A stretch of 64,000 bases of DNA. Origin: Bacteroidota bacterium (GTDB lineage: Bacteria; Bacteroidota; Bacteroidia; Cytophagales; Cytophagaceae). Location of the stretch: contig JAEYZG010000010.1 in NCBI GenBank assembly GCA_023428135.1, positions 186,001 to 250,000 of the forward strand, in the 5' to 3' direction. A model generated the notes under the pieces. That model made no database searches. It was not told the DNA's origin and saw nothing but the letters and a program-made list of their open reading frames with translations. Shown here piece after piece: positions 8,113-16,310 of the stretch (position 1 is the stretch's first letter; every line of letters begins with the position of its first letter). The position numbers and the translations under genes were made by a program.

Positions 8113-9624
8113 ATGAATCCTAACAGTCATATAAAAACGCTCGGACAGCTGAAAGCTTCCGGGTATACTTCGAGAAGTGTAAAGGAAGAAATGCGGGAAA
8201 ACCTTGTAAGGGCGCTCAGGGAAAAGAAAAATCTGTTCGGGGAAATTAAAGGATACGAGGAAACAGTAATCCCTCAGTTACAAACTGCAATTCTCTCAAG
8301 ACACAACATCATACTTCTTGGATTAAGAGGACAGGCGAAAACTAAAATTGCCAGATTGATGACAAATCTTCTTGACGAATATATGCCCATAGTAGCATTC
8401 AGCGAAGCCAATGATGACCCGTTGAACCCTTTAACCCGATATGCCAAAGATGTTATTGATGAAAAAGGTGATGACACTCCGATTTCCTGGGTTCACCGTT
8501 CAGAAAGATATACTGAAAAACTTGCTACTCCCGATGTTTCAGTTTCAGATCTAATCGGAGATCTTGATCCCATTAAAGCCGCCTCTTTAAAACTCACCTA
8601 TGCGGATGAGCGGGTTATTCACTTTGGTCTTATTCCAAGATCACACAGGAGCATCTTTGTCATTAATGAGCTCCCAGACTTGCAGGCAAGAATTCAGGTT
8701 GCATTATTCAATATTCTTCAGGAAGGCGATATTCAGATAAGGGGCTTTAAACTACGTTTACCTCTGGATATTCAATTTGTATTCACTGCAAACCCTGAAG
8801 ATTATACCAACAGAGGGTCTATTGTTACGCCATTAAAAGACAGGATAGATAGCCAGATTCTGACACACTATCCTAAATCTCCGGAAATCTCTAAACTGAT
8901 AACTTTACAGGAAGCAAAGTTAACTCAGTTTCAGAAAGAGTGTATTAAAATGCCTGAGCTTCTCAAAGACCTTCTTGAGAATGTGTCTTTCGAAGCCAGA
9001 GCCAGCGAATATATAGATCAGAAAAGCGGTGTTTCTGCAAGGCTTACTATTTCAGCCCTTGAAAACTTGTATAGCACAGCAGAAAGACGCATGCTGATTA
9101 ACGGGGAAAACGGCACTTCAGGAAGGATAAGCGACCTTTTCGGCACCATACCTTCAATTACCGGGAAAGTTGAATTGGTTTATGAAGGTGAACTAGAAGG
9201 CATCTCCAATGTTGCCTATTTCCTTGTGGGGAAAACAGTAAGAAAGGCATTTGAAAAAGTCTATCCTTCACCGGAAAAGATTAAAAAATCCAAAAAAGAT
9301 AATCCTTATAAGAAAATCACTGACTGGTTTAGCGATGGAAATTATATAGACCTTGTCCAAAACATGTCTAATTTGGAATATGAAAAATCTCTTGAAAGCA
9401 TTCCCGGTCTTAAAGAGACTGTTTTACATTATCAACCAGGGTTAAGTAAAGAAGACCAGACTTTACAGATGGAGCTGGTGTTGCACGGACTTGCTGAAAC
9501 AAGCCAGATTAGCAAACAAAAGCTGGATGAAGGGATACAGTTTAAAGATCTCATGAGTACCATGTTTAATCTCGGCCCTGACCCCGAAGCCGATGAGACT
9601 GATTTTGGATTTGGAAGGAATTGA
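8113..9624 (+). CDS. AAA+ ATPase of the Mg-chelatase/MoxR-like group
   Basis: 503 residues, cytoplasmic. Walker A is seen as LLGLRGQAKTKIARL (about 68-82). The Walker B region reads FVINELPDLQARIQ, with Asn where Asp is usual; I recall this INELPDL form from chelatase-like ATPases, so it may be a subfamily feature. VFTANPEDYTNRG and TPLKDRIDSQI supply the sensor and arginine-finger regions. The C-terminal ~200 residues form a lid and a charged tail. It is translated 14 nt after the VWA gene and most likely forms a two-component remodelling machine with it. The target cannot be read from the sequence. Confidence 0.88.
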   Translation: MNPNSHIKTLGQLKASGYTSRSVKEEMRENLVRALREKKNLFGEIKGYEETVIPQLQTAILSRHNIILLGLRGQAKTKIARLMTNLLDEYMPIVAFSEANDDPLNPLTRYAKDVIDEKGDDTPISWVHRSERYTEKLATPDVSVSDLIGDLDPIKAASLKLTYADERVIHFGLIPRSHRSIFVINELPDLQARIQVALFNILQEGDIQIRGFKLRLPLDIQFVFTANPEDYTNRGSIVTPLKDRIDSQILTHYPKSPEISKLITLQEAKLTQFQKECIKMPELLKDLLENVSFEARASEYIDQKSGVSARLTISALENLYSTAERRMLINGENGTSGRISDLFGTIPSITGKVELVYEGELEGISNVAYFLVGKTVRKAFEKVYPSPEKIKKSKKDNPYKKITDWFSDGNYIDLVQNMSNLEYEKSLESIPGLKETVLHYQPGLSKEDQTLQMELVLHGLAETSQISKQKLDEGIQFKDLMSTMFNLGPDPEADETDFGFGRN

Positions 9625-9672
9625 TTCCATTTTAAAGCCAAAAATTAGGAGCTTTTGGATCTGATAAAATAA

Positions 9673-9719
9673 TTGGCCCCTGACTTTGACTTGCATCAAA
9701 ATCAGGGGCCAAACTTTTT
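9673..9719. terminator. Bidirectional terminator between AAA+ gene and aldose epimerase
   Basis: A perfect 11-bp stem (TTGGCCCCTGA at 9673-9683 with TCAGGGGCCAA at 9702-9712), followed on the plus strand by ACTTTTTG and preceded by A-rich sequence. It lies between two convergent genes and can serve both. Confidence 0.85.
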
Positions 9720-9744
9720 GCTTTCCTCTTTTTACTTTCAGCTT
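9720..9744 (-). repeat. Stop-adjacent A/G-rich repeat, copy 1
   Basis: Immediately after the epimerase stop codon (9747-9745) the minus strand reads AAGCTGAAAGTAAAAAGAGG and then AAAGC. It resembles three other copies placed directly after stop codons at 12829-12860, 19898-19926 and 20058-20085. This is the most divergent copy. Confidence 0.5.
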
Positions 9745-10614
9745 CTACTGCACATCTATTGAATATTCGCATTTGAATGTCTTCCCTTTTACAAGAGATC
9801 TCATTGCTTCCTTGTCCTTAAACTGCCCTTCAAATCCGATTTGATCTGCCACTCCAAACCAAGGCTCCAGGCAAATAAACGGACCAGGTTTAGTCCAGAC
9901 TCCAAGATAAGGGAACCCTGCAAAATCCATCGTTATGGTATGAGAAGACTTTTTACTTTTAAGGCTTACGACACTTGACTTCAGATCTTTGAAAATGATT
10001 GCGTCTTTTCCTGTAAACAGATCAACTGAAAGAGGTAAAATACTTTCATTGTTCAATACGGGCTCAGTCTTTCCGTTAAGCAAACCATCTGTCAATAAAT
10101 ACCTGTTCACTGTTTCTTTTTTCTCAAATTCGAGGTAATAATCAGAAAATTCCTCACCCTGTTCTATTGGGCAACGAAGAGCAGGATGTGCTCCAATAGA
10201 GAAATAGATGGTTTTATCATCTATATTTTTAACCTCATAAGAAACAATCAGCTTACTTTTCTGAAGTTTATATTCAATTGTCAACTCAAATTGATAAGGA
10301 TAAAGCTTCAGCGTTTCTTCTGAGCTTATGAGTTTATAAGTAAGTGACTGATCCTTCTGATCTACCAGGTCAAAATGCATATCTCTGGCAAAACCATGCT
10401 GTGGCAATTCATAGACCTGGTCGTCCGAATGATATTTATTTCCTGCAAGTCTTCCTACAATTGGGAACAATACCGGCGCTCTTCTTCCCCAGAAAGCAGG
10501 ATCTCCCTGCCATAGGAACTCCTTGTTTGCCATTGTTTTTTTCAGACTTATCAGTTCAGCGCCTGAGCTTTTCACGCTCACTTTAAGGCACTCATTAATG
10601 AGGATTGCTACCAT
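9745..10614 (-). CDS. Aldose 1-epimerase family protein (galactose mutarotase-like)
   Basis: 289 residues, cytoplasmic, no signal peptide. The fold is recognisable from FLWQGDPAFWGRRAPVLFPIVGRL near the N terminus, the catalytic-type histidine in ELPQHGFARDM (about residue 75), a second histidine in FSIGAHPALRCP, and the general-base glutamate in FICLEPWFGVAD near the C terminus. Members interconvert sugar anomers; this YeaD/LacX-like subgroup lacks a firm substrate. It is followed by a shared terminator and stands alone, about 130 nt downstream of terC in the same direction. Confidence 0.9.
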   Translation of the reverse strand: MVAILINECLKVSVKSSGAELISLKKTMANKEFLWQGDPAFWGRRAPVLFPIVGRLAGNKYHSDDQVYELPQHGFARDMHFDLVDQKDQSLTYKLISSEETLKLYPYQFELTIEYKLQKSKLIVSYEVKNIDDKTIYFSIGAHPALRCPIEQGEEFSDYYLEFEKKETVNRYLLTDGLLNGKTEPVLNNESILPLSVDLFTGKDAIIFKDLKSSVVSLKSKKSSHTITMDFAGFPYLGVWTKPGPFICLEPWFGVADQIGFEGQFKDKEAMRSLVKGKTFKCEYSIDVQ

Positions 10615-10683
10615 TTCTTTTATTTTCGGATCCGAGAGGATCAGTTAGGGTTATTAATTCTTTCTGAAATATACAAAATACAA

Positions 10684-10721
10684 GTTCCTGCAAAATACCT
10701 TCTGAGTCATATTGCAGGAAC
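10684..10721 (-). terminator. Hairpin terminator after terC-like gene
   Basis: A perfect 10-bp inverted repeat (GTTCCTGCAA with TTGCAGGAAC) with an 18-nt loop, starting about 30 nt beyond the stop of the TerC gene. On the minus strand it is followed by TTGTATTTTG, so the U tract is interrupted and termination is only probable. Confidence 0.55.
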
Positions 10722-10749
10722 TACAAACTTAAAATTATTTTAATAAATA

Positions 10750-11532
10750 TCAGTGCTCTTTATTCAGCTTCTCTTCCTCTTCGAGATCGGGATTATTTCT
10801 GAGCTTGACAGGTTCTGATTTTCTTTTAGCACGCATATTAAGCATTTCAACGCCCAGGGAAAATCCTATCGCAAAATAGATATAGCCTTTTGGAACGTGA
10901 TAATGGAACGCCTCTGCTACCAGTAATATTCCTATCAATAAAAGGAATGAAAGGGCAAGCATCTTTATAGTAGGGTGATCATTGATAAAATCACTGATGC
11001 CTTTAGCAAACAGCAACATAACTATAATTGAAACTATAATTGCTGCAACCATAATTGGCATATCTCGATGTGGATCATTCACAAGACCAATCGCAGTTAA
11101 AATGGAGTCAAATGAAAAAACTATGTCAAGAAGAACTATTTGAATAATTGCGGAAACGAGAGACAGCTTTTTGGCTTTAGCCGTTTGCTCTATTTCACCT
11201 TCAAGTTTTTCATGAATTTCCATTGTGCTTTTATAAACAAGGAAAAGTCCTCCGGCAAATAAAATGATATCACGCAAACTAATTTCGACTTCATTGATTT
11301 CCATTACAGGTTTGGTAAAACCAACAATAATAGAAATAATCATCAGCAGAAAGACTCTTATAATGAGTGCAAGGCTAAGACCAATAAGTCTTCCTTTTTT
11401 TTGAGCTTCGGCGGGTAACCTGTCGGAGAGGATTGAAATAAAGATGATGTTATCAATTCCCAATACAACTTCCATAAGTGAAAGCGTAAGAAAACTGATA
11501 ATGCCTTCGGCAGTCAGGAATGGTTCAAACAT
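10750..11532 (-). CDS. TerC family integral membrane protein
   Basis: 260 residues with about seven hydrophobic membrane segments. The TerC signature is clear: MEVVLGIDNIIFISIL near residue 20 and a second acidic membrane motif DIVFSFDSILTAIG around 135, whose aspartates are thought to bind metal ions during transport. Family members export manganese or are linked to tellurite resistance; without tellurite-resistance genes around it, manganese or general metal efflux is the more likely role. The C-terminal 25 residues are charged and cytosolic. It begins 73 nt downstream of the DUF2383-like gene. Confidence 0.92.
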   Translation of the reverse strand: MFEPFLTAEGIISFLTLSLMEVVLGIDNIIFISILSDRLPAEAQKKGRLIGLSLALIIRVFLLMIISIIVGFTKPVMEINEVEISLRDIILFAGGLFLVYKSTMEIHEKLEGEIEQTAKAKKLSLVSAIIQIVLLDIVFSFDSILTAIGLVNDPHRDMPIMVAAIIVSIIVMLLFAKGISDFINDHPTIKMLALSFLLLIGILLVAEAFHYHVPKGYIYFAIGFSLGVEMLNMRAKRKSEPVKLRNNPDLEEEEKLNKEH

Positions 11533-11605
11533 TTTTTAATAGAATTTTAATATAATCCTTAACGCAAATAACCGTTAAAAAGTGATTATTGCAAATTAAT
11601 CATTG

Positions 11606-12049
11606 TTAAAGCTCCTTAATCAATACATTCAAATCTGAGCATGCTTTAAAAAATGCATTCTTATGCTTTATGATAATAACTCTTAGATTTTCAGGTATTT
11701 CCTCATTAAAAGCTGCTTCATAAACTTCAATTGCTGAACGTTCCCGATCAATACAATTCTCGAATAAACCCTTCTTATCAACCAGTGTATTTCCTGATGC
11801 TACATCCATCCATCCTTTGTATCTCACATTCAAGATTGTGATTTCTTCATCCTCTACTTCCTCCTTGCTTTCTGAAAATGGAAGCAACTCAAGAAAAAAC
11901 CGGCCGCTTTCTGTTGCATATTTATTTAATAAATCTGCAAAATAAGGATCTTTAATACTATCAGCAGCTTTTTTATAATCTGCTTCTCTTGCATTACAAG
12001 TTTCAATCAAATGACTGACTACTAATGCCGTAACATAATCCGTTTGCAT
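11606..12049 (-). CDS. Four-helix-bundle protein of the DUF2383 (PA2169) type
   Basis: 147 residues from the chosen start; soluble and almost entirely helical, with conserved-looking acidic residues (NCIDRERSAIEVYEAAF) typical of ferritin-like four-helix bundles in the DUF2383/PA2169 group. Function unknown. I chose the ATG at 12049 because AAGGAG lies 7-10 nt before it. The longer reading from 12088 adds 13 residues (MFACFLKKGRSNV) that look like translated ribosome-binding-site sequence. It lies between purE and terC on the same strand, apparently as a single gene. Confidence 0.72.
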   Translation of the reverse strand: MQTDYVTALVVSHLIETCNAREADYKKAADSIKDPYFADLLNKYATESGRFFLELLPFSESKEEVEDEEITILNVRYKGWMDVASGNTLVDKKGLFENCIDRERSAIEVYEAAFNEEIPENLRVIIIKHKNAFFKACSDLNVLIKEL

Positions 12050-12210
12050 GACATTACTCCTTCCTTTTTTAAGAAAACAAGCAAACAAAGGGTAAAGTTT
12101 GATCAGGATTAAGCATAAGAAAATTTGTCAATTTAATTCAAAACACTTGACTCTAATCTAGGTGATTGATTTAAGGATTAACAGGATTTCAACCAATAAT
12201 TAATTAAAGT

Positions 12211-12711
12211 TTACAAAAGATTCTTATAACCTGACTGTTCCAGTTTTTGCACTGATTCTTCTACTTTTTCTCTCAGAAAAGTCTTGTACTTTTTAAGATT
12301 AGCAGCAATCTGAGGATCGTGAGAGCCAATAATCTGAGCAGCCAGAATACCTGCATTTACCGCACCATCAAGAGCGACTGTTGCAACAGGTACACCCGCA
12401 GGCATTTGCAAAATAGACAAAACAGAATCCCATCCATCAATAGAATTGGAAGATTTTACAGGAACACCGATAACCGGAAGTGTAGTAATAGATGCAACCA
12501 TTCCTGGAAGATGTGCAGCGCCACCAGCACCGGCAATAATCACTTTTATCCCTCTGTCAATAGAATTTTCAGCATATGAAACCATTCTGTGAGGGGTTCT
12601 GTGTGCGGAAACAATCGTTACTTCATAAGGAACTTTTAATTCATCAAGAATTTCTGCAGCCTTGGACATTACTTTTAAGTCCGACTGGCTTCCCATTATA
12701 ATTCCAACCAT
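12211..12711 (-). CDS. purE: N5-carboxyaminoimidazole ribonucleotide mutase (class I PurE)
   Basis: Moves the carboxyl group of N5-CAIR to form CAIR in de novo purine synthesis. 166 residues, family length. Key motifs are MGSQSDLKVM at 6-15, SAHRTPHRM around 40 (catalytic His), AGAGGAAHLPGMVAS around 75, and the C-terminal ALDGAVNAGILAAQI. The class I form works with PurK, whose gene lies immediately upstream. A long RNA hairpin occupies the purK-purE gap, ending 15 nt before this ATG, and may set PurE levels. Confidence 0.97.
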   Translation of the reverse strand: MVGIIMGSQSDLKVMSKAAEILDELKVPYEVTIVSAHRTPHRMVSYAENSIDRGIKVIIAGAGGAAHLPGMVASITTLPVIGVPVKSSNSIDGWDSVLSILQMPAGVPVATVALDGAVNAGILAAQIIGSHDPQIAANLKKYKTFLREKVEESVQKLEQSGYKNLL

Positions 12712-12726
12712 GTTGTTTTAAGTTTT

Positions 12727-12780
12727 TACCACCACACTCAAATCCATCTCCTGAAGGAGAAGGACTTGAGTGTGATGGTA
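12727..12780 (-). promoter_or_regulatory. Long intercistronic RNA hairpin between purK and purE
   Basis: The arms 12727-12745 and 12762-12780 form a 19-bp stem, with an inner 5-bp stem TCTCC/GGAGA. Read as minus-strand RNA, both differences between the arms become G-U wobble pairs, whereas on the plus strand they are C-A mismatches. The structure therefore fits the purK-purE transcript. There is no strong U tract, so it is more likely an mRNA processing or translation-control element than a terminator. Confidence 0.65.
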
Positions 12781-12828
12781 GTTTTATGAAAATCTGTTAT
12801 ATCTAGTTTGTACTCTAAAAATCAAATA

Positions 12829-12860
12829 CTTTAAGCTTTCCGCTTTGAGCTTTAAGCTTA
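12829..12860 (-). repeat. Stop-adjacent A/G-rich repeat, copy 2
   Basis: Directly after the purK TGA (12863-12861) the minus strand reads TAAGCTTAAAGCTCAAAGCG and then GAAAGCTTAAAG. The core GCTTAAAGC(TC)AAAGC.GAAAGC recurs after the stops of the YcxB-like and GH9 genes. Confidence 0.6.
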
Positions 12861-13997
12861 TCAAGCTATTACCCTAAACTTCTCTTTAATCAAATCAGCC
12901 TTTTGCTTCAGGCCAGTAATCTCTTCATCTAAAATTGTGATGTGGCCCATTTTTCGGAAAGGTTTGGTAATTTTTTTTCCATACAAATGGATATGAACTC
13001 CTTCTATAGCAAGAACATCATTTAACCCCTCATACTTAGCAAGGCCAGAATAACCATCGGCCCCGAGTAAATTTACCATAGCAGCAGGTTTTAACTGCTT
13101 GGTAGATCCAAGAGGAAGACCAAGAATAGCTCTTAATAATTGCTCATATTGAGAGGTAAAATTGGCTTCAATAGTTTGATGACCAGAATTGTGCGGTCTC
13201 GGCGCCGCTTCATTTACCAGAATTTTTCCATCTTTGGTAAGGAACATCTCAACAGCAAGCAATCCAACCATTCCCAGAGATTCTATTACTTTCTCTGCAA
13301 TTTCCACAGCTTCTTTTTCCTGAGCTTCAGTAATCTGAGCTGGAGCCATCAAATACTCCACCAGATTGTGAACAGGATGAAAAATCATTTCGGTTACAGG
13401 AAAGTGTGCTTTTTCACCTTTGCTGTTTCTGGCAACGATTACAGAAATTTCCTTTTCAAATTCAACTTGCTTTTCTATAAGAGAAGGTCCCTCCATAGCT
13501 TTAGACAGATCCGAAACAGAATTTAATTGCTGAACACCTCTCCCGTCATAACCTGATTTCCCCAACTTTTGAAATGCAGGAAACAAATGAGGGAATTTCG
13601 AAAGTTCATCAATGTCATTAATAAGCTCAAAATCAGCCGTAGGAATCAAATTGTTTCGATAAAACTGCTTTTGAAGCCTCTTATCCTGAATAGTTTTAAT
13701 GCATGAAGGCTGGGGAAAAATTGTTTTGCCTTCATTTACAAGAGTCTGAAGAGCATCAGCATTCACATTTTCTATCTCAATAGTTATGAGATCCTTATCT
13801 TTTCCGAAATTATAAACAGTGTCATAATCAGTTGGATCGCCAATGACAAATTCATGAGCAATTTTTGCACAAGGAGCTTCCTTATCAGGATCGAGGGTGC
13901 ATACATAAAGGTTAAGATCTACAGCTGACTGAATAAGCATTCTTCCCAGCTGACCACCGCCAAGAATTCCTAATTTAAAATCCTGATAAAACTCCAC
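12861..13997 (-). CDS. purK: N5-carboxyaminoimidazole ribonucleotide synthase
   Basis: ATP- and bicarbonate-dependent conversion of AIR to N5-CAIR; ATP-grasp fold, cytoplasmic. The N terminus KLGILGGGQLGRML, the ATP-grasp KLGKSGYDGRGV and VNEAAPRPHNSGHQTIEA are all present. The start is uncertain. A TTG at 14018 would add seven residues (MRKKDFK), but it overlaps a perfect TAATTTTG -7 promoter element, so I prefer the GTG at 13997, seven codons before the GILGGG motif. It is followed by the hairpin and purE, giving a purK-purE order. Confidence 0.93.
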   Translation of the reverse strand: MEFYQDFKLGILGGGQLGRMLIQSAVDLNLYVCTLDPDKEAPCAKIAHEFVIGDPTDYDTVYNFGKDKDLITIEIENVNADALQTLVNEGKTIFPQPSCIKTIQDKRLQKQFYRNNLIPTADFELINDIDELSKFPHLFPAFQKLGKSGYDGRGVQQLNSVSDLSKAMEGPSLIEKQVEFEKEISVIVARNSKGEKAHFPVTEMIFHPVHNLVEYLMAPAQITEAQEKEAVEIAEKVIESLGMVGLLAVEMFLTKDGKILVNEAAPRPHNSGHQTIEANFTSQYEQLLRAILGLPLGSTKQLKPAAMVNLLGADGYSGLAKYEGLNDVLAIEGVHIHLYGKKITKPFRKMGHITILDEEITGLKQKADLIKEKFRVIA

Positions 13998-14015
13998 TTT
14001 GAAATCTTTTTTTCT

Positions 14016-14023
14016 CAAAATTA
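14016..14023 (-). promoter_or_regulatory. Candidate -7 element for purK
   Basis: The minus strand reads TAATTTTG, an exact TAnnTTTG match 19-26 nt before the preferred GTG start of purK and directly after a terminator T run. No clear -33 element was seen. If real, it rules out the longer TTG start. Confidence 0.4.
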
Positions 14024-14025
14024 CT

Positions 14026-14061
14026 AAAAATAAAAACCCCGGCCATACAGACGCGGGGCTT
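14026..14061 (-). terminator. Terminator of the porin gene
   Basis: On the minus strand GCCCCG and CGGGG form a GC-rich stem around a short loop, followed by TTTTTATTTTT. It sits about 90 nt after the porin stop and immediately before purK, separating the two transcripts. Confidence 0.78.
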
Positions 14062-14150
14062 TTAACTAACCAGATGAAAAAAATAAACCTGAAAAATTTA
14101 ACCTAACACATGATCATTTAAATTTTTAAAATCTATTTGTTCTGATCGGA

Positions 14151-15374
14151 TTAGAATTTAAAGATTGCAGCTAAGCCAAATGTTGTTTGACTATTTACAG
14201 CATCTCCATTTTTATCTTCATAGATTTTGGTCGGAGAAGTATCCATTCTGAACTCAGGTTTCAAAACCAAAGCGCCGTCTGCAAGAGTAACCGGAGCAGT
14301 GATAGTCAGAGAGTTGTTTGTGCTCTTCAGATATCTCATTCCATATTTATCTTTAAAGTGCTCATATCTCACTCCAACGCTTAGAAAATCTGTGATATCG
14401 TAATGTGCATAACCAGCTATACCACCCCAGGTAAGAGTAGATTTGTCTTCACCATAAGGAGAAGAAAGCGATTTAAATGCTTCTTCTGTGTTATTGTCAG
14501 CTGCTTTATAGAAACCATATGCTCCGTTAAAACCAACATAGAATTTTTCTGTAAGCTGGTATCCTGCAGTAAGGTCAAATAAGTGTCTGTTGTAGTTAAC
14601 AGCCCAAGGAGTAGCACCACCTACTGTGTCAAGGGAAGTATCATCATTATAACCACCGATCCAGTTTACATAAACATTCATTCCTTCGATCGGGCTCACA
14701 AATACTTGAGCAACACCTGATTTTTGTTTGTTATTTTCAAAAAGGTTATCCCAGTTGTTTACCAAACCAACCATTACACCAACTTTATCGCTGAAAGCAT
14801 AATTTGCTTTTGCTCCAACATGGTAGAAAGGACCATTATTGAATAGGTTTGATAAAGAGTAGTTATAGTTTACCGGAGCATCAATAACTTCATAGCCTAT
14901 GTGAGTACCGAACTGACCAACAGTAAATGAAAGTTTATCAGTTGCTTTGTAAGTTCCATATGCCTGCTTAATAGAAGCGGATGAACCATAGATATTTGAA
15001 AAGGAAGGATTTGTATAAAGGTTTGCGCTACCTGTAGTATATCCTTGCGCATTTACGTTGCCAAAGTTTCCTAACTCAGCATTCGGACCGAAAGTAAGAT
15101 CAGCTACAATTTCTATTTTTTTAGAAGAATACATGAATTTAGTCTGAAGCAAACCAATAGCAACCTGATTGGTTGTTCTGTCAAATGCCCTTCCTGCACC
15201 AGTGGCTCCAAGTAAACTTCCTGATTTAGGTTTGTTGAATGCCCAGTTGTAATAGGTATCAATGTAACCTGTGATTGTTAATTTTCCCGGCTCTGCCGCG
15301 GTAGAATCTTGTGCTTTTGCTGAAAGTATACTTAGTAAAAAAGTCAGCGATAGCAGTAAGTTAAATTTACGCAT
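14151..15374 (-). CDS. Outer-membrane beta-barrel porin, OmpL-like (BBP2 type)
   Basis: 407 residues with a signal peptide at 1-21 (hydrophobic core LLLSLTFLLSIL, cleavage after AKA/Q). The mature protein starts with KLTITGYIDTYYNWAFNKP and consists of alternating amphipathic strands with aromatic girdles, ending in a terminal Phe (GLAAIFKF), as expected for Bam-inserted barrels. It matches the Bacteroidetes putative beta-barrel porin-2 group; solute specificity is unknown. A long AT-rich region lies upstream and a terminator downstream, so it is probably monocistronic and well expressed. Confidence 0.85.
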   Translation of the reverse strand: MRKFNLLLSLTFLLSILSAKAQDSTAAEPGKLTITGYIDTYYNWAFNKPKSGSLLGATGAGRAFDRTTNQVAIGLLQTKFMYSSKKIEIVADLTFGPNAELGNFGNVNAQGYTTGSANLYTNPSFSNIYGSSASIKQAYGTYKATDKLSFTVGQFGTHIGYEVIDAPVNYNYSLSNLFNNGPFYHVGAKANYAFSDKVGVMVGLVNNWDNLFENNKQKSGVAQVFVSPIEGMNVYVNWIGGYNDDTSLDTVGGATPWAVNYNRHLFDLTAGYQLTEKFYVGFNGAYGFYKAADNNTEEAFKSLSSPYGEDKSTLTWGGIAGYAHYDITDFLSVGVRYEHFKDKYGMRYLKSTNNSLTITAPVTLADGALVLKPEFRMDTSPTKIYEDKNGDAVNSQTTFGLAAIFKF

Positions 15375-16252
15375 AGTACTTGTTTGTTTAGTTAGTAAAT
15401 AATTTATAAAGGTTAATTAATAAAGGTTAAGTTAATTGGTCTTTCACATTGAAATAATCATAATATAGCCTATGTAAACTTAGATAATTTTTATTTCTAT
15501 GTCAATAGCCCTAATAGAAAAATCCAAAATAAATATCAAACAACAGGCAAAAACAAAGCAATCTCAACACATTAAATTGAAATTATACAATTTGAGGCAA
15601 TAAAGAAGGCAAAAGTAAAATTTGAAAAATATTAAAATAATACAATTTTTAGACAATGCTTGAAAATATAATGAAACCAAGAAAAGGCCCAAAAAACAAA
15701 GAAAATGGGCTTTTTTGGCAAGTCATGGTCAAATTTTAATGCCAATCATATCTAAAATGTTATATTCCCCTGAATTCAACTTATTTTTTTAACCTATTTT
15801 TAGAAAAAAGTAATAAATAATCGAATAGTTGGTCATTTTTACAACCTGATAGATAAAAAAAGTAACAAAGATTAAAATAGACCCCTAAAAACAGTCACCT
15901 AAATAAATCTTATGATCATTTCAAGCATAGATAAATGAAATTTGATACCACAGTTGATAAAAAATAGCAATTAGAAGGGAAATATGTTCAAAATTTATGG
16001 CAAAATCAGATTATTAGCCTAATTCAAAAACCTAACCAAAAATTGGGAAATACATTAAGATATAACGACCCGTTAAATCGCCTTAAAATCAATTAACTTG
16101 GGCAAAACAAGATATAAAAAATGAGCTAATATAGATTTCATCAATTAAGAATATTAATAGCATATAACGGCGTTAGAAAAACGCCTTCAGAACAAAAGAA
16201 AAGGTTTCACCAAAAAATGACTGGCATTAAAGCCCGTAAATCATATTAAAAA
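15375..16252. other. Long AT-rich intergenic region upstream of the porin gene
   Basis: Nearly 900 nt with no convincing protein-coding ORF. It should hold the porin promoter. Visible structures are a terminator-like hairpin at 15682-15716 and a small hairpin GGCGTT/AACGCC at 16169-16185. The rest is A/T runs. A small RNA gene is possible but not demonstrable from sequence alone. Confidence 0.5.
15682..15716 (+). terminator. Orphan terminator-like hairpin in the porin upstream region
   Basis: GGCCCA and TGGGC arms with a 14-nt A-rich loop, followed by TTTTTT on the plus strand. No plus-strand gene ends here, so it may close an unannotated small RNA between 15375 and 15716. It could equally act on a minus-strand transcript. 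Confidence 0.4.
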
Positions 16253-16284
16253 AGAAAAGGCTGAGCTTGGTTAAAGCTCAGCCT
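16253..16284 (-). terminator. Terminator of gpmI
   Basis: A perfect 10-bp stem (GGCTGAGCTT/AAGCTCAGCC, 5-nt loop), followed on the minus strand by TTTTCTTTTTT, 27 nt after the gpmI stop codon. Confidence 0.88.
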
Positions 16285-16310
16285 CTGTATATATAGAAAA
16301 ATCTATTGAT

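Noticed and set aside
6998..9624. Magnesium chelatase for chlorophyll or cobalt chelatase for B12
   Set aside because: No tetrapyrrole or cobalamin genes nearby, no H-type large subunit, and the organism is not phototrophic by other signs.
12050..12088. Longer start of the DUF2383-like gene
   Set aside because: The extra residues cover the AAGGAG ribosome-binding site of the internal ATG.
12727..12780. purK-purE hairpin as an intrinsic terminator
   Set aside because: No U tract follows in the purE sense, and the G-U pattern shows selection within a continuous purK-purE message; called a regulatory hairpin instead.
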